Part shown: in pieces, positions 34,119-44,420 of the stretch | Layout of the letters: each line of letters begins with the position of its first letter | Position numbering within the stretch: position 1 is the first letter of the stretch | Source of the DNA: Tsukamurella sp. 8F | Lineage (GTDB): Bacteria; Actinomycetota; Actinomycetes; Mycobacteriales; Mycobacteriaceae | Reading direction: 5' to 3' | DNA length: 61,056 bases | Assembly (NCBI RefSeq): GCF_029167375.1 | Contig: NZ_JARFTP010000025.1 | Location: forward strand, 1-61,056 | Made by a program: the position numbers and the translations under genes | Notes under the pieces: model-generated | The model's database searches: none | Told to the model about the DNA's origin: nothing | Seen by the model: only the letters and a program-made list of their open reading frames with translations

Positions 34119-35156
34119 CTAGCGCCAGCCCAGCGCCGGTGCCACCTTCGTGAGCAGATTCTCCAGCAGCTTGGCGTTGTAGTCGACGCCGAGTTGGTTG
34201 GGCACGGTGACGAGGAGAGTGTCGGCTTCGGCAACAGCCTCGTCGTCGGCGAGCTCCTCGATCAATACGTCGGGCTCCGCGGCATAGGTGCGGCCGAAGA
34301 CCGCCCGTGTGGTCGGGCTGATCATGCCGACCTGGTCGGTGGAATCGCTCTCATGCCCGAAGTAGGCGCGATCCACATCGTCGACGATCGGGATGATGCT
34401 GCGGCTCACCGAAACCCGCGGTTCGCGTTGGTGTCCTGCCTGTGTCCATGCCTCGCGGAAGGCGCGAATCTGCCCGGCCTGCTGGATGTGGAAGGGCTCG
34501 CCGGTCTCGTCGTCCTTGAGCGTCGAGCTCATCAGGTTCATGCCGAGCTGCGCGGCCCAGCGGGCGGTGGCATCGGACCCTGCGCCCCACCAGATCCGGT
34601 CTCGAAGAGTCGGGGAGTGCGGTTCGATGCGCAGCAAGCCGGGAGGGTTGGGGAACATGGGTCGTGGGTTGGGCTCCGCAAAGCCCTCGCCGGACAGCAC
34701 CTGCAACAGCAACTCCGTGTGGGTGCGACCCATGTCCGCGGACGTCTTGCCGTCGGCGGCCTGGTACCCGAAGTATGCGAAGCCGTCGATTACCTGCTCC
34801 GGCGATCCGCGGCTCACGCCGAGCTGTAGTCGTTCGCTCGCGATCAGGTCTGCGGCCCCGGCGTCCTCGGCCATGTAGAAGGGGTTCTCGTACCGCATAT
34901 CGATGACGCCCGTGCCGATCTCGATCCGCGATGTCCGTGCGCCGACGGCGGCCAGCAGCGGGAAGGGCGACGACAGTTGCCGCGCGAAGTGGTGCACGCG
35001 GAAGTATGCGCCGTCGGCGCCCAACTCCTCTGCCGCGACGGCGAGGTCGATCGACTGGTGCAGCACGTCCGCAGCGGAGCGGGTCTGCGACTGCGGCGAC
35101 GGGGTCCAGTGGCCGAACGACAGGAATCCGATCTTCTTCACGAATGCTTGAACCAT
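34119..35156 (-). CDS. Luciferase-like (LLM class) flavin-dependent oxidoreductase
   Basis: A 345-aa bacterial-luciferase-fold enzyme using reduced flavin (FMN or F420). IGFLSFGHWTP is the first strand, followed by ELGADGAYFRVHHFARQ, RIEIGTGVIDMRYENP and RLQLGVSRGSPEQVI. The length is typical. The ATG at 35156 gives the expected N-terminal strand; the longer frame to 35336 is not conserved in type. It is convergent with the DJ-1 gene with a six-base gap. The substrate is unknown. Confidence 0.85.
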   Translation of the reverse strand: MVQAFVKKIGFLSFGHWTPSPQSQTRSAADVLHQSIDLAVAAEELGADGAYFRVHHFARQLSSPFPLLAAVGARTSRIEIGTGVIDMRYENPFYMAEDAGAADLIASERLQLGVSRGSPEQVIDGFAYFGYQAADGKTSADMGRTHTELLLQVLSGEGFAEPNPRPMFPNPPGLLRIEPHSPTLRDRIWWGAGSDATARWAAQLGMNLMSSTLKDDETGEPFHIQQAGQIRAFREAWTQAGHQREPRVSVSRSIIPIVDDVDRAYFGHESDSTDQVGMISPTTRAVFGRTYAAEPDVLIEELADDEAVAEADTLLVTVPNQLGVDYNAKLLENLLTKVAPALGWR

Positions 35157-35266
35157 CAATAATCTGGTTCTGTTCCCGCCCGGGTGGCGGCCTCGCCTCG
35201 ACGGTGATGCCTCGTGGCTGCGCCGACCATCGTCTAGACGGTCGGGCGCAGGCGCATCATGGGCGT

Positions 35267-35680
35267 ATGACGTCGTGGGCGAGCTCGGCCGGGGTACGCC
35301 GGTCGATGCAGGGAAACCGTGGCCGGGACACCGCACCCGAACTCGCCCTGCGCCGCGCCGTGCACGCCCGCGGTCTCCGCTACTTCGTCGACCGCGCGCC
35401 GCTGAAGGGCGTGCGCCGCCGCGCCGACCTCGTTTTTCCGCGCGCCCGGGTGGCGGTCTTCCTCGACGGCTGTTTCTGGCACGGTTGCCCCGAACATCAC
35501 ACGGTCAGCAAGACCAATGCCGGATTCTGGGCCGAGAAGGTGCGCGCGAACCACGCCCGCGACCGTGACACCGACGCCAGACTCGCGGCTGCGGGTTGGT
35601 TCGTCGTCCGGGTCTGGGAGCATGAGGACCCCGAGGACGCGGCGAGGATGGTGGAGGATGCGGTCCGCGGCCGCCGTTGA
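35267..35680 (+). CDS. vsr: Very-short-patch repair endonuclease Vsr
   Basis: A 137-aa T:G-mismatch endonuclease. The core RADLVFPRARVAVFLDGCFWHGCPEH holds the catalytic Asp, Phe/Trp wedge residues and a zinc-site Cys/His set (shown here in two pieces: RADLVFPRARV and FLDGCFWHGCPEH). MQGNRGRDTAPELALRRAVH is the usual N-terminal region. No cytosine-5 methyltransferase lies in the window, so it is an orphan here. The ATG at 35267 starts close to the family N terminus. Confidence 0.92.
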   Translation: MTSWASSAGVRRSMQGNRGRDTAPELALRRAVHARGLRYFVDRAPLKGVRRRADLVFPRARVAVFLDGCFWHGCPEHHTVSKTNAGFWAEKVRANHARDRDTDARLAAAGWFVVRVWEHEDPEDAARMVEDAVRGRR

Positions 35681-35688
35681 CTTTGGGG

Positions 35689-36456
35689 CTATAGCCCCTG
35701 TTGCGCAAGGAATTCCGTGATATCTCCGGCCAGGCGGCCGGACTCGGGGACGCTGAAGAGGTGGCCGGCGCCGTCGTACTCGAGGTACTGCGATCGCGGG
35801 ATCCCGTCGGCGAGTGCTCGGGTCGACGACGGCAGTACCGTGCGATCGTGCGACGCGCCTATTACGAGGGCCGGTACGACGATGCGGGGGAGCAGCGGCC
35901 GGATGTCGATGTCGCGCACCAGTTCCACGTGCGGGATCATCGCGGCTGCGCGTCCGCGGTGATAGTCCGCGAGGAGTTCCACGGTGGTCGGGGGTGTCTT
36001 CTCGAGTTTCGCGGGGCTGCCGGTCGCGACGAGCAGGAACCGGGCCAGGTCATCGGCGCGGTCCTCCCGCGCGAGCGAGGCATAGAGCTCGCCGAAGGCG
36101 ACCGCCTGCACGTCGGGCACTGCGAACCCGACCACGAGGACGAGGCCCGATACGTGTTCGGGGTGCCGGATCGCGGCGGTGACGGCCACCGCCGAACCCA
36201 GCGAGAGACCCAGCACCGGGAAGCGGTCGAAGCCCGCGTCGACCGCCGCGCCCACGAGTTCGTCAGCCAGGTCTTCGAGCCGCAGCGGCGTCGGCTGTGC
36301 AGGGCGGCCACCAGATCCCGGGTAGTCGACGCCGATCAGTGTGCGGCCCTTGAGTTGAGCCGACAGCGTCATGAAGTTGTCGGCTACGCCGCCGCCCGCG
36401 CCATGTGCGAGCGCGAGGGCGGGGCCGGAACCGAACCGCACGGGGGAGACAGGCAT
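35689..36456 (-). CDS. Alpha/beta hydrolase
   Basis: A 255-aa hydrolase. ALAHGAGGGVADNF is the oxyanion-loop strand, GLSLGSAVAV the nucleophile elbow (near residue 103), IGASHDRTVL the acid loop and YDGAGHLFSV the histidine. It resembles MhpC-like esterases. It converges with vsr with an eight-base gap. The substrate is unknown. Confidence 0.85.
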   Translation of the reverse strand: MPVSPVRFGSGPALALAHGAGGGVADNFMTLSAQLKGRTLIGVDYPGSGGRPAQPTPLRLEDLADELVGAAVDAGFDRFPVLGLSLGSAVAVTAAIRHPEHVSGLVLVVGFAVPDVQAVAFGELYASLAREDRADDLARFLLVATGSPAKLEKTPPTTVELLADYHRGRAAAMIPHVELVRDIDIRPLLPRIVVPALVIGASHDRTVLPSSTRALADGIPRSQYLEYDGAGHLFSVPESGRLAGDITEFLAQQGL

Positions 36457-36514
36457 AACGGCGATCGTAGGGCCGCCTCAACCGCTGTAGCGCCGCAGGG
36501 CCTCCTTCGGGGTG

Positions 36515-36543
36515 TTGCGCGAGACGATCACGAGACGTAAATT
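36515..36543 (+). promoter_or_regulatory. Leaderless promoter of flavoprotein gene
   Basis: TTGCGC (36515-36520) and TAAATT (36538-36543) are spaced 17 bases, and the ATG follows six bases after the -10. A leaderless transcript is predicted. Confidence 0.6.
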
Positions 36544-36549
36544 CAACGC

Positions 36550-37791
36550 ATGATGAAAAGCGAGAGCACGACCTGCCTCGTCGTTGGAGGCGGACCCGCG
36601 GGAATGGTGCTGGGGCTGCTGCTCGCCCGCGCCGGAGTCCAGGTCACGGTCCTGGAGAAACATGTGGACTTCCTGCGGGACTTCCGCGGCGACACGGTCC
36701 ACGCCTCGACCCTGACACTGCTCGACGAGCTGGGGCTGGGCGCGCGTTTCGCGGCACTTCCGCATCGGGACGTCGAGAGCCTGGGCGCCGTGTTCGACGC
36801 CGGCGAGGCCACGGTCGCCGACTTCACGCGCCTCCCCGGCTCCGTGAAGCACATCGCCTTCGTGCCGCAGTGGGATCTGCTCGACCTCCTTGCCGAGGCC
36901 GCGGAGGAGGAGCCCACCTTCACGCTGGTCAGGAACGCGGAGGTGACGGATGTGCTGCGGGGTCACGGCATCGAGGGCGTCCGGTACACCGATCGGGCGA
37001 CCGGTATCGAGCACGAGATGCGGGCGGTTCTGACCGTCGCATGCGACGGTCGCGACTCTGTCGTGCGCGCCTCCGCGGGGCTGGAACCGCGCCGCTTCGG
37101 CGTGCCGATGGATGTGTGGTGGTTCCGGCTCCCGCGCCGCGCCGACGATCCCGAGGGTGGGTTGGGTCGGCTCAGCGCAGGGCGCTTCTGCATCCTCATC
37201 GACCGCGGCGCAGAGTGGCAGTGCGCGTACATCATTCGCAAGGGCGGCGACGCCGAGCTACGTGCTGCGGGCATCGACGCGTTCCGCCGCGGTCTCGCCG
37301 AGCTCGTGCCGTGGCTCGCGGACCGGGTGTGCGCCGTCGAGTCCTTCGACGACGTCAAGCTGCTCAGCGTCGAGCTGAACCGGGTGCATCGCTGGTATGC
37401 CGATGGGCTACTGCTCATCGGTGACGCCGCCCATGCGATGTCCCCGGTCGGCGGAGTGGGCATCAATCTAGCGGTCGCGGACGCCGTCGCCGCTGCGCGC
37501 ATACTCGGCCCTCACCTCGCCGCCGACGGTGCTGCGGCCACCGCTGTGCCGACAACCGTCCTCCGCCGCGTCCAGCGCCGACGGTGGCTGCCCGCCTTCC
37601 TCATCCAGTCGGGGCAGCGCGCGATCCACCGGCAGGTGCTGTCCAGGACGCTTTCGCGGGCGTCGTCGTCGGCCGGGCTGCCGCGCGCCATCGCCGCCCT
37701 GCAGAGGTTCCCGGCGCTGCAGGGTATTCCGGCCCGGATCGTCGCGCTCGGTCCGCTGCCGGAGCACGCGCCGGAGTGGGCCCGGCGGTAG
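36550..37791 (+). CDS. FAD-dependent aromatic hydroxylase-like oxidoreductase
   Basis: A 413-aa PHBH-fold flavoprotein. VVGGGPAGMVLGLLLARAG (about residues 11-29) is the FAD fold, ACDGRDSVVRASAG the DG motif, and LLIGDAAHAMSPVGGVGINL the GD motif. Similar proteins are annotated as FAD-dependent monooxygenases of unknown substrate. It is expressed from a leaderless promoter. It is convergent with the DoxX-like gene. Confidence 0.88.
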   Translation: MMKSESTTCLVVGGGPAGMVLGLLLARAGVQVTVLEKHVDFLRDFRGDTVHASTLTLLDELGLGARFAALPHRDVESLGAVFDAGEATVADFTRLPGSVKHIAFVPQWDLLDLLAEAAEEEPTFTLVRNAEVTDVLRGHGIEGVRYTDRATGIEHEMRAVLTVACDGRDSVVRASAGLEPRRFGVPMDVWWFRLPRRADDPEGGLGRLSAGRFCILIDRGAEWQCAYIIRKGGDAELRAAGIDAFRRGLAELVPWLADRVCAVESFDDVKLLSVELNRVHRWYADGLLLIGDAAHAMSPVGGVGINLAVADAVAAARILGPHLAADGAAATAVPTTVLRRVQRRRWLPAFLIQSGQRAIHRQVLSRTLSRASSSAGLPRAIAALQRFPALQGIPARIVALGPLPEHAPEWARR

Positions 37792-37854
37792 CGGCTGCCT
37801 GGTAGTCGTGATCGGTGGCGTCGAAGCACCCACCGCACATGGCATCGGTCGCGC

Positions 37855-39279
37855 TCACCGATTGTCGGGCTGCTGCTGGACCCAGTGGAAGCCGCTCGAG
37901 GTGAGCGGGAACGTCGCGGGGTCCTGGTGTGTGAACCAGGCGTGGATGCGGTGACCGGCGTAATCCGCGCCGTCGATGACGATCCGCGCGTTCGACCCCT
38001 TGGCGGCGTCGGGAAACCAGTAGGTGAGGTGTATGCGGGTGGGAGTCGACTTGTACGAGCCGCGCTCGATGCGGTTGTCGATGTCGATGAAGTGCCGCGC
38101 GGCGTCGATCCGGGCGCCGAACACCTCGAACGAGTCGTCCATGTGCTGCACCGTGACCATCACGGGATCGCTCATGAGGAACGGACGGTCGATGATGATG
38201 CGGCGCCAGCGCAGCTCATCCGTGAGCAGTGGATCCCGCGCCCGGCCCTCGGCCGTGAATCCGTCGACCTGCCAGATCCCGTAGAGCGGCGGCGCGGGGC
38301 GGCTGTACTGCGCCCAACCTTTGCCGGCGAACGCCGCGGCGAGGATGAGACCCAGGCACAGTTGGGCGACGACGGCGACGCGCGCGGCTCGGCCGGTGAA
38401 CAGCGGTGCCGCCCGGACGCTGGGGACGGCGCGGTCGGTGAACACCGTGAGGAACAGGCGACGCGCGTGTGGCGCGATCAGGAACAGACTCAACAGGAGC
38501 AGCTGGGAGGACACCGACTTGAGCCGGATGTCGTAGGTCATGTTCAGCAGGAACACCTGCGTGAGATCGACGACGCACACCAGGGCCCCGGCGACGGCCG
38601 TGCGGCGCCACAGCAGCAGCGCCGCGGCGAGGACCTCCGCGGCACCGAGCGCGATCTGATACGGCTGCGACACACCGACCTGCGCCCACAACACGCCCGT
38701 GCGGCTGAAGCTCCCGAACGGCTCGACCAGGCGGTTGAGCACGAACGGCATCTGAGTCGGGATCAGCTTCGCCATCCCGAAATACAGCATCGCCGCCGCG
38801 AGCATCAGACGTAGGAAGGTCCATACGAGCGTTTGGAAGCGGTGATAGCTGCGGCGGCGGTCGCGCGCGGTCCAGGCCGCCGTCGCCATCGCCGCGCTCA
38901 CGGCGAGGCAGAACATCGCGGTCCACTGGAAGGCGCTGTCACTCCCGACCTGGATGTCGTCCACATGCGCGCCGATGAGGCGTCCTACTGCGGCGACCGC
39001 GGGCCGCGTCGCGTCGAGCCCGGCACGCAGCACCGACCACGGGCCCTCGAGACCCACCCCGGCGAGTACCGCGGGAACCAGGCCGATCACGAGCGCGGCG
39101 CCCAGCAGGCAGAAGTAGCAGGTTCCGAACCGGAACACGAGAAGCACGGGCAGGGGCCACGCGCGGCCCGCCGCCGATGGTGCCGCACCCGCACCCGCGC
39201 CCGCGCCCGGATCGGTGTCGGTGTCGGTGTCGAGGGCAGCATCGGCGGCGGGGTGCGGATCGATCGTCGGGGTTGCCAC
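37855..39279 (-). CDS. DoxX/HTTM-like multi-pass membrane protein
   Basis: A 474-aa membrane protein. After an Ala/Pro/Asp-rich N terminus with a short Asp-Thr repeat (DTDTDTD) come about seven to eight helices, and a soluble C-terminal domain (from about residue 330) with TYWFPDAAKGSNARIVIDG. The layout recalls DoxX- or HTTM-type proteins, some of which act in redox or lipid modification; the family assignment is tentative. GTG 39279 is chosen because CTGGAG lies six bases upstream; a longer frame to 39579 would translate the upstream repeat array. Confidence 0.7.
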   Translation of the reverse strand: MATPTIDPHPAADAALDTDTDTDPGAGAGAGAAPSAAGRAWPLPVLLVFRFGTCYFCLLGAALVIGLVPAVLAGVGLEGPWSVLRAGLDATRPAVAAVGRLIGAHVDDIQVGSDSAFQWTAMFCLAVSAAMATAAWTARDRRRSYHRFQTLVWTFLRLMLAAAMLYFGMAKLIPTQMPFVLNRLVEPFGSFSRTGVLWAQVGVSQPYQIALGAAEVLAAALLLWRRTAVAGALVCVVDLTQVFLLNMTYDIRLKSVSSQLLLLSLFLIAPHARRLFLTVFTDRAVPSVRAAPLFTGRAARVAVVAQLCLGLILAAAFAGKGWAQYSRPAPPLYGIWQVDGFTAEGRARDPLLTDELRWRRIIIDRPFLMSDPVMVTVQHMDDSFEVFGARIDAARHFIDIDNRIERGSYKSTPTRIHLTYWFPDAAKGSNARIVIDGADYAGHRIHAWFTHQDPATFPLTSSGFHWVQQQPDNR

Positions 39280-39340
39280 GGCTCCAGCGTCCAGGTGGTT
39301 CTGGTGCGATGGTTGGCGTCGGCTTGGGATCAGGTCGTCC

Positions 39341-39453
39341 GGTGCACATCTCCAGTGGCCGGGTGCACATCTCCACTGCCTGGGTGCACACCTCCACACC
39401 GACACTCGGGGAACGCCGTGGAGATGTGCACCTGACGTGTGGAGACCTGCGCC
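39341..39453. repeat. 21-bp phased repeat array upstream of ftsY
   Basis: Five copies of a 14-15-base element, consensus GGTGCACATCTCCAC. Three are direct and start at 39341, 39362 and 39383, exactly 21 bases apart. Two are inverted (39419-39432 and 39440-39453), again 21 bases apart; the last is degenerate (11 of 14). The array lies between the divergent DoxX-like and ftsY starts, ending 55 bases before ftsY. The two-helical-turn phasing suggests cooperative protein binding on one DNA face. It is not a CRISPR, since the spacers are only six to seven bases. Confidence 0.85.
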
Positions 39454-39508
39454 CGGCGTGGGCCCCGTCGTCGGATGGGTCGCTGGGCCGCTGGCTACAG
39501 TGGCCCGT

Positions 39509-41004
<1,496 letters not shown>

Positions 41005-41008
<4 letters not shown>

Positions 41009-42360
41009 GGCCTCCGGCGGAGCGCGACTGTGACGGCGATGCCGATGGCGACGCCGATGCCGTGGACGTCGCCGAGCGCCAGCATGACAGCCGTCGTTAT
41101 CAGGGCGACCGCGAGGCAGCCGAACCGCAGCAGCTGCGGATCGACCAGGCGTCGGGCCGCCAGGAACGCGGGAATCGTGAGCATTCCGGCGGCTGCGCCT
41201 GCCGCGGGGCCACCAAGAGCGAGTGCGCACAGGTAGACCAGGAAGAACACCGAGTACATCAGGGGGAGCCGGGGCGGGAGCGGCGCTCGCGCCGCGAGCC
41301 CGACGACGATCGCCCCGACCAGTCCTGCGACTGCGGCCGAGCATCCCGAATCGGTGGTGTGCGGGTACAGCAGGGACGTCGCGACGACTGAGCCGACGCC
41401 CGCGACCAGATAGACCGCCGCCCACCGCAGCGTGCCGAGGCGCGACTCCACCGCATATCCGACGAGCACCACGCCCAGAAGGTTGAACACGAACTGTCCG
41501 ATCCCGTAGCCCTGGATCAGGATCGGAGTCACGAGCCGCCACCACTCGCCACGACCGAAAGCGGGCGGGTTCTGCTGCAGTGCATCGACCACCGCGGGCG
41601 AGAACAGCGCCGGGATGCTGACCAGTGCGGTGCCGATAACGGTCAGCGTCGTCGCAGGGCTCCTGCGTATCGACGCCGGAAAGCGATCGACGAGCAGGCT
41701 CGCCCCGACGATGCCGAGCCACGTCACCGTCGGGTATGCGGCGAGACGCTCGGTCGCGCCGACACCGATCCCCGCGCCCTGCGCCGCGAATCCGGCCAGG
41801 ACCAATCCGGTCACGCTCGTCGTCCCGCACACGAGACCGACGACCGCCATACCCCGTCGGGGGCGCCACATCGCTCGCGACAGCACGAACACGCCCGCTG
41901 TCGCGAGCGGCATGCTCAGGAATCCACCCGCCAGGTGCGCCAGCGGTGCGACGTCCTCCGGGCTGAGGCCGGCTACCACCTTCCCGATACCGCCCGCCGC
42001 CAGCAACGCACTGCCCCAGATCCGCGCTCGGCCCGCCGGCCATGACGGATAGAGCAACGCGGCTCCCACGATGATGGCGAGGCCGGTAGCGATGAAGCCC
42101 AGGTTCATCGCGAGGTGGAGAGGTGAGCAGATGTCGTTGTGGTACCGCCCGAGATCGACAGGGCCGCAGTGCACCGCACCGAGGTCGCTCACGTAATGAT
42201 CGACGACGCTGTACCGCGTCGTCGTGGCCGCCTGCGCGACCGCCTGCGCCGGAAAGAACACAAGGGTCGCGAGCCATGCGCCCGCGCCCACGCGTTCTCG
42301 TGTCGCCGCGGCCCGCCTGGGCACCGTCGTCGCTTGTTCGATGTCGGTGTCGATGTCCAT
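41005..42360 (-). CDS. DUF998-rhomboid fusion membrane protein, probably inactive protease
   Basis: A 451-aa multi-pass protein. Residues about 30-235 form a DUF998-type domain (DHYVSDLGAVHCGPVDLG, then helices to LLVDRF). Residues about 245-450 form a rhomboid-type domain: GEWWRLVTPIL in loop 1, FNLLGVVLVGYAVESRLG in helix 2 and the serine motif GCSAAVAGLVGA with Ser341. The helix-6 block that normally carries the catalytic His (HLGG) reads GGPAAGAAAGM, with no His. It is therefore probably a pseudo-rhomboid. Similar proteins of each half exist singly; the fusion seems unusual. ATG 42360 begins a plausible cytoplasmic N terminus. Confidence 0.8.
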
Positions 42361-42496
42361 GCGGACGACCCTCGACGTTTGCGGCGTGCCGGCGCATCCC
42401 CCGTGAGGGGGATCCCCGCGACCTGGGCGATAGCACTCGCGGGGGAGACATGTGAACGGGGTGTTACGTGTCTACCCCCGGTCGAACCCGGTGGCG

Positions 42497-42534
42497 TTCA
42501 CAGGAAGGAAACACCGGCTCCCTCTTCGCGAAAC
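42497..42534 (+). promoter_or_regulatory. Candidate GlnR box upstream of amtB
   Basis: TTCAC (42497-42501), six bases, GAAAC (42508-42512), then a second GAAAC at 42530-42534, exactly 22 bases after the first. This fits the actinobacterial GlnR pattern GTnAC-N6-GAAAC repeated every 22 bases, although the second GTnAC is poor (TCCCT). GlnR would switch on amtB-glnK-glnD under nitrogen limitation. The box lies 65-102 bases before amtB. Confidence 0.5.
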
Positions 42535-42598
42535 ACGTTGCGAGCAGTCTTGATCCCGCAAGACGCCGCGGGTGCGGCGCACTAGGAGGTTCAACAAC

Positions 42599-43942
42599 GT
42601 GATGATGATGGCGTCATCGGTGCCAGCGGAACTTTTCGGCAAGGTCGACATCGGGACGACGGCGTGGATGCTGGTCTCGGCATCCCTGGTTCTCCTCATG
42701 ACCCCCGCCCTGGCGTTCTTCTACGGCGGGCTGTCCCGGCAGAAGTCGGTGCTCAACATGATGATGATGTCGATGGGCGCGCTCGCCGTCGTCGTCATCA
42801 TCTACTGCCTATGGGGCTTCTCCATGTCGTTCTCCGCGGACGGCAACTTCTTGCAGCTCTTCGACAACCCGTTCAAGTATTTCGGGCTCGGGCAGCTGAT
42901 GGACACGGGCACGGCGGGATCGGACACGACATATGTGTTGTCCGCCAAGGACAGTGGCCTGCCCATGATCGTGTTCGCGGGTTTCCAGATGACGTTCGCG
43001 GTCATCACCGTGGCACTCATCTCGGGCGCCGTCGCGGAGCGCGTGAAATTCCTTACGTGGCTGGTTTTCTCGGGCGTGTGGGTGACCCTCGTGTACTTCC
43101 CGCTCGCGCATATGGTGTGGGGTGGCGGCCTGCTCTCTAAGGATCCGAATGCATTGGCGGCCAAGATCTTCGGGCTGAACGAGGCAGGCGACGGCGCGGC
43201 GGTGGCGCCCATCGACTTCGCGGGCGGCACTGTCGTCCATATCAACGCGGGCATGGCAGGCTTGGTGCTCGCCATCGTGGTGGGCAAGCGACTCGGCTTC
43301 GGTCGCGTCGCATTCCGGCCGCACAACATCCCGTTCGTGATGCTGGGCGCCGCGCTCCTATGGTTCGGCTGGTTCGGCTTCAACTCGGGCTCCGAGCTGA
43401 ACGCCGACGCGACCGCCGGTCTGGTTTGGATCAACACCACCGTCGCCACCGCCGCCGCGATGATCGGCTGGCTCGTGGTGGAGCGCTTCCGCGACGGACA
43501 CGCCACCACGGTGGGCGCCGCGTCGGGCGTCGTCGCGGGCCTCGTCGCCATCACCCCGGCGTGTGGCGCCTTGACTCCCGTCGGCTCGATCATCCTGGGT
43601 GTCGTGGCCGGCGGCGCGGCGGCGTTCGCCGTGAGCCTCAAGACGCGCCTCGGTTTCGACGATTCGCTGGATGTGGTGGGTGTGCACCTCGTCGCGGGCC
43701 TCATCGGAACGATCGGCATCGGCTTCCTCGCGAAGGGCACCGGCCTGTTCTGGGGTGGCGACTACAAGCAGCTGGTCGTGCAGTGCGTCATCGCCTTCGT
43801 GGCACTCGCGTACACGGCGGTGCTGACGGCGATCATCGCCTACGCCCTGAAGTTCACCCTCGGGTGGCGCATCGACAGGGAGGCCGAGGACATCGGTATC
43901 GATGAGTCCGAGCACGCGGAGACCGCGTACGAGACGGCCTAA
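42599..43942 (+). CDS. amtB: Ammonium transporter AmtB
   Basis: A 447-aa, 11-helix ammonium channel in the inner membrane. The twin-histidine pore residues are in PLAHMVWGGG and VGVHLVAGLIG; the conserved Asp is in IDFAGGTVVHINAG. TPALAFFYGGL after helix 1 is the Amt signature. GTG 42599 lies nine bases after an AGGAGG box; ATGs at 42602, 42605 and 42608 are alternatives. It leads the amtB-glnK-glnD operon, as in mycobacteria. Confidence 0.96.
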   Translation: MMMMASSVPAELFGKVDIGTTAWMLVSASLVLLMTPALAFFYGGLSRQKSVLNMMMMSMGALAVVVIIYCLWGFSMSFSADGNFLQLFDNPFKYFGLGQLMDTGTAGSDTTYVLSAKDSGLPMIVFAGFQMTFAVITVALISGAVAERVKFLTWLVFSGVWVTLVYFPLAHMVWGGGLLSKDPNALAAKIFGLNEAGDGAAVAPIDFAGGTVVHINAGMAGLVLAIVVGKRLGFGRVAFRPHNIPFVMLGAALLWFGWFGFNSGSELNADATAGLVWINTTVATAAAMIGWLVVERFRDGHATTVGAASGVVAGLVAITPACGALTPVGSIILGVVAGGAAAFAVSLKTRLGFDDSLDVVGVHLVAGLIGTIGIGFLAKGTGLFWGGDYKQLVVQCVIAFVALAYTAVLTAIIAYALKFTLGWRIDREAEDIGIDESEHAETAYETA

Positions 43943-44383
<441 letters not shown>

Positions 44384-44420
44384 TCCCCGCAGACGTCGAG
44401 ACAAGCCCTTGACCGACGAC

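Noticed and set aside
35267-35680. Part of a restriction-modification system
   Set aside because: No methyltransferase or restriction enzyme is adjacent; only Vsr is present.
39341-39453. CRISPR array
   Set aside because: The repeats are about 15 bases with six- to seven-base spacers, two are inverted, and no cas genes are present.
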